Translations under genes and position numbers: made by a program
NCBI RefSeq assembly: GCF_008692035.1
Contig: NZ_VTFG01000001.1
Span: 4,031,501 to 4,095,500 of the forward strand
Origin: Pseudomonas marginalis
GTDB lineage: Bacteria > Pseudomonadota > Gammaproteobacteria > Pseudomonadales > Pseudomonadaceae
Length of the DNA: 64,000 nt
Reading direction: 5' to 3'
The notes under the pieces: generated by a model
What the model was told of the DNA's origin: nothing
Databases searched by the model: none
What the model saw: only the letters and a program-made list of their open reading frames with translations
In this document: one piece after another, positions 58,589-64,000 of the stretch
Layout: every line of letters starts with the position of its first letter
How positions within the stretch are numbered: the first letter of the stretch is position 1

Positions 58589-58951
58589 CTATGCAACCAG
58601 CTCCACGTAGTTCGACTCCCCGCCTCCCGTCGCCCCCGACAACCAACCCCACACGAAACTCAGCGTGGTACGCCCGGCAGCATCGACACCGATGATGCCC
58701 CGCGACCAGCCGGCCAGCAGCTCACCTTCCAGTGTCAGGCACTGATACAGCAGCTCGATAACGTCTGGGCCTGTGACGCGGCCGACCTGCGTACCCAGGC
58801 GGATGCGACCGCCTTGGTAGGTACTGGAAATGGCATCTCCCTCAACAAGGTAATGAAACACCGTTCCCGCGCCGGATAGCCCGTGGGTGTTATTGGCGAC
58901 GGTGAATCGGCGGTTGTGCAAACGCTCGTGGATTTGTGAGGGGGTGTTCAT
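58589..58951 (-). CDS. Small conserved protein, avidin/lipocalin-like beta pattern (often labelled N-acetylglutamate synthase)
   Basis: 120-residue protein without signal peptide. Short beta-strand segments (RRFTVANNTHG, TVFHYLVEGDAISSTYQGGRIRLGTQVGRV, YQCLTLEGELLAGWSRGIIG, GRTTLSFVWGWLSG) suggest a small beta-barrel. Homologues in Firmicutes and Proteobacteria carry the label n-acetylglutamate synthase, but there is no GNAT signature and I would not rely on it. Function unknown. It is on the same strand as glmS (60 bases after the glmS stop) but may be separately transcribed. Confidence 0.7.
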   Translation of the reverse strand: MNTPSQIHERLHNRRFTVANNTHGLSGAGTVFHYLVEGDAISSTYQGGRIRLGTQVGRVTGPDVIELLYQCLTLEGELLAGWSRGIIGVDAAGRTTLSFVWGWLSGATGGGESNYVELVA

Positions 58952-59011
58952 CGAAGGCGCGTCCTTTCGCGGGTACCTGGAGACCCGGGCGGGCCTCCAG
59001 GGTGGAGCGGG

Positions 59012-60844
59012 TTACTCCACCGTCACCGACTTCGCCAGGTTGCGCGGCTGGTCGACGTCGGTGCCTTTGAGCACGGCGACGTAGTACGACAGCAGTTGCA
59101 GCGGGATGGTGTAGAGGATCGGCGACAGGGTGTCGTGGATGTGCGGCATGTTGATGACGTGGGTGCCTTCGCCGTTGGTCATGCCGGCTTTTTCGTCGGC
59201 GAACACGATCAGTTGGCCGCCACGGGCGCGGACTTCCTGCAGGTTGGACTTGAGCTTCTCCAGCAGTTCGTTGTTCGGCGCGACGGTGACCACCGGCATG
59301 TCGTCGTCCACCAGGGCCAACGGGCCGTGCTTGAGCTCACCGGCCGGGTAGGCTTCGGCGTGGATGTACGAAATTTCCTTGAGCTTCAGGGAGCCTTCCA
59401 TCGCCACCGGGTACTGCGCGCCACGGCCGAGGAACAGGGTGTGGTTCTTGTCGGCGAACAGCTCGGCGACTTTTTCCACGGTGCTGTCCATGGCCAAGGC
59501 TTCGCCCAGGCGGGTCGGCAGGCGGCGCAGTTCTTCCACCAGAGTGGCTTCGACGCCGGCAGCCAAGGTGCCGCGAACATGGCCCAGGGACAGGGTCAGC
59601 AGCAACAGGCCGACCAACTGGGTGGTGAAGGCTTTGGTGGAGGCCACGCCGATTTCGCGACCGGCCTGGGTCAGCAGGGTCAGGTCGGACTCACGCACCA
59701 GGGAGCTGATGCTGACGTTGCAGATCGCCAGGCTGGCGAGGAAGCCCAGCTCTTTGGCATTGCGCAGCGCGGCCAGGGTGTCGGCGGTTTCGCCGGACTG
59801 GGAAATGGTCACGAACAGCGTGTCGGGCTGCACCACCACCTTGCGGTAGCGGAACTCACTGGCGACTTCGACCTGGCACGGGATGCCGGCCAGTTCTTCC
59901 AGCCAGTAACGAGCAACCATACCGGCGTGGTAGCTGGTGCCACAGGCCACGATCTGCACATTGCGCACTTTGGCGAACAGCTCGGCGGCTTGCGGGCCGA
60001 AGGCGTTGACCAGCACTTGCTTGTCACCAAGGCGGCCTTCCAGGGTGCGCTGCACCACGGCCGGTTGTTCGTGGATTTCCTTGAGCATGAAGTGGCGGAA
60101 CTCGCCTTTGTCGGCAGCCTCGGCACCGTCGCGGTATTGCACGGCTTCGCGTTCGACGGAATTACCGTTCACGTCCCAGATCGCCACGCTTTCACGGCGA
60201 ATGTCAGCAATATCGCCCTCCTCCAGGTACATGAAGCGGTCGGTCACCTGGCGCAGGGCCAGTTGGTCGGAGGCGAGGAAGTTCTCGCCCAGGCCCAGGC
60301 CGATCACCAGCGGGCTGCCACTGCGGGCGGCGACCACGCGGTCAGGTTGGCTGGCGCTGACCACGGCCAGACCATAGGCGCCGTGCAGCTCCTTGACCGT
60401 GGCCTTGAGGGCGGCGGTCAGGTCACTGTGGTCCTTGAGCTTGTGGTTGAGCAGGTGGGCGATGACTTCGGTGTCGGTATCCGAGGTGAACACGTAGCCC
60501 ATGCTCTTGAGCTGTTCGCGCAGCACTTCGTGGTTTTCGATGATGCCGTTGTGCACCACGGCCAAGTCACCGGAGAAGTGCGGGTGGGCGTTGCGCTCGC
60601 GCGGTGCGCCGTGGGTGGCCCAGCGGGTGTGGGCAATCCCCAGGCGACCCACCAGCGGCTCGCCGGCCAACGCCTGCTCCAACTCGCTGACCTTGCCTGG
60701 GCGGCGCATGCGCTCAAGCTTGCCGGCGTTGGTGAAGACGGCCACACCCGCGCTGTCGTAGCCCCGGTATTCCAGGCGCTTGAGACCTTCGAGCAGGATG
60801 GCAGTAACGTTACGTTCGGCGACTGCGCCAACAATTCCACACAT
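59012..60844 (-). CDS. glmS: Glutamine-fructose-6-phosphate aminotransferase GlmS
   Basis: 610-residue enzyme for the first step of UDP-GlcNAc synthesis. The N-terminal class II glutaminase has Cys2 as nucleophile after Met removal (MCGIVGAVAE), with HTRWATHGAP and HNGIIENHE; two SIS domains follow (VACGTSYHAGM and ISQSGETADTLAALR); the C-terminus ends DQPRNLAKSVTVE. The gene is the well-known attTn7 locus: the 3' end of glmS is the Tn7 target; no Tn7 is inserted here. It follows glmR by 10 bases. Confidence 0.97.
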   Translation of the reverse strand: MCGIVGAVAERNVTAILLEGLKRLEYRGYDSAGVAVFTNAGKLERMRRPGKVSELEQALAGEPLVGRLGIAHTRWATHGAPRERNAHPHFSGDLAVVHNGIIENHEVLREQLKSMGYVFTSDTDTEVIAHLLNHKLKDHSDLTAALKATVKELHGAYGLAVVSASQPDRVVAARSGSPLVIGLGLGENFLASDQLALRQVTDRFMYLEEGDIADIRRESVAIWDVNGNSVEREAVQYRDGAEAADKGEFRHFMLKEIHEQPAVVQRTLEGRLGDKQVLVNAFGPQAAELFAKVRNVQIVACGTSYHAGMVARYWLEELAGIPCQVEVASEFRYRKVVVQPDTLFVTISQSGETADTLAALRNAKELGFLASLAICNVSISSLVRESDLTLLTQAGREIGVASTKAFTTQLVGLLLLTLSLGHVRGTLAAGVEATLVEELRRLPTRLGEALAMDSTVEKVAELFADKNHTLFLGRGAQYPVAMEGSLKLKEISYIHAEAYPAGELKHGPLALVDDDMPVVTVAPNNELLEKLKSNLQEVRARGGQLIVFADEKAGMTNGEGTHVINMPHIHDTLSPILYTIPLQLLSYYVAVLKGTDVDQPRNLAKSVTVE

Positions 60845-60854
60845 GGTGCTTCTC

Positions 60855-61622
60855 CTAGATGATTGCCGCGCATATCAGCGTAATGCCGCGGGCTTGGATC
60901 TGGTCGCGGGCCTCAAGCGGCAGGCGATCATCGGTAATAAGGGTATGGACGCTGCTCCAGGGCAGTTCCAGGTTGGGAATCTTGCGGCCGATCTTGTCGG
61001 ATTCGACCATCACCACCACTTCACGGGCGACCTCGGCCATCACACGGCTCAAGCCCAGTAATTCGTTGAAGGTGGTGGTGCCACGTTGCAGATCGATGCC
61101 GTCGGCGCCGATGAACAGTTGATCAAAGTCGTAGGAACGCAACACCTGCTCGGCGACCTGGCCCTGGAACGAGTCCGAATGCGGGTCCCAGGTGCCGCCG
61201 GTCATCAACAGCACCGGTTCGTGCTCCAGTTCGCTCAAGGCGCTGGCCACGTGCAGGGAGTTGGTCATGACCACCAGGCCGGGCTGGTGGCCCAGTTCCG
61301 GGATCATGGCGGCGGTAGTGCTGCCGCTGTCGATGATGATGCGGGCGTGTTCACGCAAACGCATCACCGCAGCACGGGCGATCGCACGTTTGTAGGCCGA
61401 GACCGGTTGGGCGGGGTCGCCCACCAGTTCCTGAGGCATGGTGATCGCGCCACCGTAGCGACGCAGCAACAGGCCGTTACTTTCGAGCGCGGCCAAGTCC
61501 TTGCGGATAGTGACTTCCGAGGTTTCGAAACGCTTGGCCAGTTCGTCCACGCTGACTTCGCCCTGTTCGTTGAGCAAGGTCAGGATGTTGTGGCGTCGTT
61601 GGGGTGTATTTCGTTTCGACAT
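60855..61622 (-). CDS. glmR: DeoR/GlpR-family regulator GlmR
   Basis: 255-residue DeoR-family repressor with N-terminal HTH (RRHNILTLLNEQGEVSVDELAKRFETSEVTIRKDLAALE) and a C-terminal sugar-phosphate sensor domain (IIIDSGSTTAAMIPEL, FIGADGIDLQRGTTTFNELLGLSRVM). It matches GlmR (PA5550) that controls glmS and cell-wall amino-sugar supply. ATG at 61622 is used; an ATG at 61661 would pass through the operator-like repeats. Two TTTCGTTTCGA repeats bracket the start, suggesting autoregulation. Confidence 0.92.
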   Translation of the reverse strand: MSKRNTPQRRHNILTLLNEQGEVSVDELAKRFETSEVTIRKDLAALESNGLLLRRYGGAITMPQELVGDPAQPVSAYKRAIARAAVMRLREHARIIIDSGSTTAAMIPELGHQPGLVVMTNSLHVASALSELEHEPVLLMTGGTWDPHSDSFQGQVAEQVLRSYDFDQLFIGADGIDLQRGTTTFNELLGLSRVMAEVAREVVVMVESDKIGRKIPNLELPWSSVHTLITDDRLPLEARDQIQARGITLICAAII

Positions 61623-61645
61623 GGTAATTATAAGTTTCGTTTCGA
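61609..61645. promoter_or_regulatory. Two direct TTTCGTTTCGA repeats around the glmR start
   Basis: The 11-base sequence occurs at 61609-61619 (inside codons 2-5 of glmR) and again at 61635-61645 upstream, 26 bases apart. DeoR-family repressors often bind repeated TTTCG-type elements, so these are a plausible GlmR operator. Confidence 0.5.
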
Positions 61646-61725
61646 AAGATAACGAAGGCAATCAAAACCTATTGAGAAGATATCGTCAAGCGTCGGAAAC
61701 AGATTTTTCAAGCAACACACACAAA

Positions 61726-61815
61726 TGTGGGAGGAGGCTTGCCCCCGATTGCAGTAGATCAGTCGACTGAAACATTGACTGAAAATCCGCCATCGGGGGC
61801 AAGCCCCCTCCCACA
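61726..61815. repeat. REPIN
   Basis: Inverted arms 61726-61749 and 61792-61815 of the TGTGGGAGGGGGCTTGC type with two or fewer mismatches, between the glmU and glmR genes. Confidence 0.9.
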
Positions 61816-61849
61816 TCTGGATAACGCTGCTGATAAGGCTGTGGATAAC

Positions 61850-63217
61850 TCAGGTCTTCTTGATTTTGACCGGGCGTTTCCAGCCGTCGATGTTACGTTG
61901 GCGTGCACGGGCCACGGCCAGTTGGGACTTATCCACATCCTGGTTGATGGTTGAGCCCGCAGCAGTGTTCGAACCATCACCTATCGTCACAGGTGCAATC
62001 AGCGAGTTATTCGAGCCGATGAAGACGTCCTCACCAATAGTGGTCTGGTACTTATTGGCACCGTCGTAGTTGCAGGTGATCGCGCCTGCGCCGATGTTGC
62101 TGCGCGCACCGATCACCGCATCCCCCAGGTAAGCCAGGTGGCCGGCCTTTGCATCATCGCCCATGCGTGCGTTTTTCAGTTCGACGAAATTGCCGACGTG
62201 CGCCCTGGCGCCCATCACAGTGCCCGGACGCAACCGCGCAAAAGGCCCGGCATCGCTGCCCTCGCCCATTACGGCGCCGTCGATATGGCTGTTGGCCTTG
62301 ACCACCACGCCCTTGCGCAGGGTGCTGTCCTTGATCACGCAGTTCGGGCCGATGACCACGTTGTCTTCGATGATCACGCGGCCTTCGAGGATCACGTTGA
62401 TGTCGATCAGCACATCGCGGCCGACGGTGACCTCACCGCGTACGTCAAAACGCGCAGGGTCGCGCAGGGTCACGCCCTGGGCCATCAGGCGGCGGCCTTC
62501 ACGCAGTTGGTAGTGACGCTCGAGCTCTGCAAGCTGCTTGCGATCATTGGCGCCCTGTACTTCCATCGGGTCGTGGGGCTGCTCGGTGGCGACCAGCAGG
62601 CCATCACTCACGGCCATCTCGATCACGTCGGTGAGGTAGTACTCGCCCTGGGCGTTGTTGTTGGACAGGCGGCTCATCCAGTCGGCGAGCTTATTGGCAG
62701 GCACCGCAAGGATGCCGGTGTTGCCTTCGGTGATAGCCCGCTGGGCTTCACTGGCGTCCTTGTGCTCGACGATCGCCGCGACCTTGCCGTCGGCACCGCG
62801 CACGATGCGCCCGTAACCGGTGGGGTCATCCAGCTCAACGGTGAGCAGGCCCATCTGGCCGGGCACCACATGCTTGAGCAGGCGTTGCAGGGTTTCCACT
62901 TCGATCAGCGGCACGTCACCGTAGAGGATCAGCACGGTGTCGGCGGTAATGAACGGCACAGCTTGCGCGGTGGCGTGGCCGGTGCCCAGTTGTTTGTCCT
63001 GTAATACGAAATTCAGGTCATCCGCCGCCAGGCGCTCGCGCACCACATCAGCACCGTGGCCGATCACCACGTGGATACGTTGCGGGTCCAGTTGACGAGC
63101 GCTGTGGATAACATGCCCAAGCATGGAATTGCCCGCGACCGGGTGCAGCACCTTGGGCAGGGCCGAACGCATGCGGGTGCCCTGGCCTGCGGCGAGAATG
63201 ACGATTTCAAGAGACAT
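61850..63217 (-). CDS. glmU: Bifunctional UDP-GlcNAc pyrophosphorylase / GlcN-1-P acetyltransferase GlmU
   Basis: 455-residue enzyme producing UDP-GlcNAc for peptidoglycan and LPS. The N-terminal nucleotidyltransferase begins SLEIVILAAGQGTRMRSALPKVLH; the C-terminal left-handed beta-helix acetyltransferase has hexapeptide repeats (VEVTVGRDVLIDINV-like, VIIEDNVVIGPNCVI), with GNFVELKNARMG and the catalytic region HLAYLGDAVIGARSNIGAG. Order glmS-glmR-glmU-atpC is conserved in pseudomonads. Confidence 0.97.
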   Translation of the reverse strand: MSLEIVILAAGQGTRMRSALPKVLHPVAGNSMLGHVIHSARQLDPQRIHVVIGHGADVVRERLAADDLNFVLQDKQLGTGHATAQAVPFITADTVLILYGDVPLIEVETLQRLLKHVVPGQMGLLTVELDDPTGYGRIVRGADGKVAAIVEHKDASEAQRAITEGNTGILAVPANKLADWMSRLSNNNAQGEYYLTDVIEMAVSDGLLVATEQPHDPMEVQGANDRKQLAELERHYQLREGRRLMAQGVTLRDPARFDVRGEVTVGRDVLIDINVILEGRVIIEDNVVIGPNCVIKDSTLRKGVVVKANSHIDGAVMGEGSDAGPFARLRPGTVMGARAHVGNFVELKNARMGDDAKAGHLAYLGDAVIGARSNIGAGAITCNYDGANKYQTTIGEDVFIGSNNSLIAPVTIGDGSNTAAGSTINQDVDKSQLAVARARQRNIDGWKRPVKIKKT

Positions 63218-63281
63218 GAATGGCTACCAATCCTGGGCGGTCCGGCTTCAGACCAAAGATGTGTTTTGCTACAAAAGAAAA

Positions 63282-63306
63282 AGGGTAGCCGAGGCTACCC
63301 TTTTTA
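63282..63306 (-). terminator. Rho-independent terminator of the atp operon
   Basis: AGGGTAGCC-GA-GGCTACCCT is a perfect 9-bp stem with poly-T on both strands, between atpC and glmU; on the minus strand a T5 tract follows the stem. It ends the ATP synthase operon. Confidence 0.93.
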
Positions 63307-63339
63307 ATCAATCGCGCATAAGCATCACGGCGTCGCCGC

Positions 63340-63756
63340 TTACTTCTTGCGGATCTGCTGGAGCGTGCGCAGCTGAGCTGCAGCCTCGGCCAGACGTACA
63401 GCAGCAGCGCTGTAGTCGAAGTCCGCACCCTTTTCGTTCAGGGCCTTCTCGGCAGCCTTGACGGCTTCCTGAGCGGAGGCTTCATCCAGGTCGCCAGCAC
63501 GTTGCACGGTGTCGGCAAGTACCTTGACCATGTTCGGCTGAACCTCAAGGAAACCACCGGAGATGTAAAACACCTCCTTTTCCCCGCCTTGCTTGGTCAG
63601 AGTGATCGGACCTGGCTTCAAGCTGGTGATCAATGGCGCGTGGCCCATGGCAATACCCAGGTCACCGAGTTCGCCGTGTGCAATCACCATTTCTACCAGA
63701 CCGGAGAAGATTTCCCCTTCCGCGCTGACGATATCGCAATGGACTGTCATAGCCAT
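63340..63756 (-). CDS. atpC: F1Fo ATP synthase epsilon subunit
   Basis: 138-residue epsilon subunit of the ATP synthase central stalk. The N-terminal beta-sandwich starts MAMTVHCDIVSAEGEIFSGLVEMVIAHGELGDLGI and the C-terminal two-helix inhibitory domain is Ala-rich (EAVKAAEKALNEKG ... LAEAAAQLRTLQQIRKK). It is the last gene of the atp operon and follows atpD by 44 bases. Confidence 0.97.
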   Translation of the reverse strand: MAMTVHCDIVSAEGEIFSGLVEMVIAHGELGDLGIAMGHAPLITSLKPGPITLTKQGGEKEVFYISGGFLEVQPNMVKVLADTVQRAGDLDEASAQEAVKAAEKALNEKGADFDYSAAAVRLAEAAAQLRTLQQIRKK

Positions 63757-63800
63757 CTGATTGCCTCAACCTGATGAGCGCCCGTTTCCGGGCGCCTGGA

Positions 63801-64000
63801 TTACAGTTTCTTGGCTTTCTCGATCGCTTCTTCGATGCCGCCGACCATGTAGAACGCTTGTTCTGGCAGGTGGTCGTAGTCACCGTTGAGGATGCCTTTG
63901 AAGCCAGCAATGGTGTCTTTCAGGGAAACGTATTTACCCGAAGCACCGGTGAAGACTTCAGCCACGAAGAACGGCTGCGACAAGAAGCGCTGGATCTTAC
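63801..64000 (-). CDS. atpD: F1Fo ATP synthase beta subunit (C-terminal end, truncated by window)
   Basis: The last 66 codons of the catalytic beta subunit are visible: RFLSQPFFVAEVFTGASGKY and NGDYDHLPEQAFYMVGGIEEA are diagnostic of the AtpD C-terminal domain. The gene runs on beyond the right edge, so the start is not in the window. Confidence 0.96.
   Translation of the reverse strand, partial: KIQRFLSQPFFVAEVFTGASGKYVSLKDTIAGFKGILNGDYDHLPEQAFYMVGGIEEAIEKAKKL

Noticed and set aside
58589..58951. N-acetylglutamate synthase function for the small protein
   Set aside because: The name is carried by homologues but no acetyltransferase motif is seen.
59096..60862. Plus-strand open frame of 588 codons opposite glmS
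   Set aside because: Shadow of glmS, no independent signals.
1..64000. CRISPR array, tRNA, rRNA, insertion sequence or prophage
   Set aside because: No regularly spaced direct repeats, no cloverleaf or rRNA-like sequence, and no transposase, integrase or phage structural gene was found.

Overview
The window is a high-GC bacterial chromosome segment that reads as a Pseudomonas of the P. fluorescens group. The order pycB-pycA-lysR-rpiR ... GGDEF/EAL-uvrD ... zigA-dksA2-amiA-folE2-(hisI)-gammaCA-dihydroorotase ... cls/cfa ... glmS-glmR-glmU-atpC-atpD follows the PA5435-PA5554 stretch of P. aeruginosa, with inserted blocks. The abundant TGTGGGAGGGGGCTTGC-type REP pairs (REPINs) are typical of fluorescent pseudomonads. 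No rRNA, tRNA, CRISPR array, insertion sequence or prophage was seen.

Layout. 1-561: end of an amino-acid ABC permease. 0.7-3.3 kb: an autotransporter beta-barrel gene followed by a separate barrel-less passenger-like gene. 3.4-9.0 kb: pyruvate carboxylase pycB/pycA with a divergent LysR regulator, a PA3496-family small protein and a HexR-like regulator with its own palindromic operator. 9.2-18.7 kb: a membrane GGDEF/EAL protein, uvrD, a Tim44-like protein, an SMI1/KNR4 protein, a CPA2 antiporter, and an acyl-CoA thioesterase behind a structured leader; then pdxY and a DUF3301 protein to 20.2 kb.

20.2-30.9 kb: a zinc-starvation island. Two near-identical Zur palindromes (23503-23517 and 25255-25269) sit in two divergent intergenic regions. 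Leftward from the first runs dksA2-zigA-DUF1826-second COG0523 GTPase; rightward lies a small secreted protein. From the second, amiA runs left and folE2-ABC metal importer (ATPase, permease, binding protein)-hisI paralogue-gamma carbonic anhydrase-dihydroorotase runs right as one tightly overlapped operon. The logic is replacement of zinc enzymes by paralogues, delivery of scarce zinc by COG0523 chaperones, and extra zinc import.

30.9-42.2 kb: DUF3617 protein, cardiolipin synthase, cyclopropane fatty acid synthase, then an MNIO-type RiPP (bufferin-like) cluster (Cys-rich precursor, DUF692 enzyme, DUF2063 partner). Next is a four-gene operon of three SPFH/HflK-HflC-like membrane proteins, one with a His-rich N-terminus, and a P1B-type metal ATPase, preceded by a degenerate Zur-like palindrome.

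42.5-48.2 kb: a six-gene phospholipid-metabolism operon related to E. coli ynbABCD with added plsC-like and small membrane genes. 48.2-49.1 kb: a nested REP composite, then a leader that looks like a C4-type antisense RNA with an internal terminator, then a DUF6124 gene. 49.1-57.2 kb: alpha-2-macroglobulin and pbpC. 57.3-59.0 kb: a Fic protein in lower-GC DNA and a small orphan-type protein. 59.0-64.0 kb: glmS, glmR, glmU, atpC and the end of atpD.

The strongest leads for something not well described are the MNIO/RiPP cluster beside the SPFH/P1B-ATPase operon with its Zur-like site, the ynb-type lipid operon, the split autotransporter and the C4-like RNA leader.
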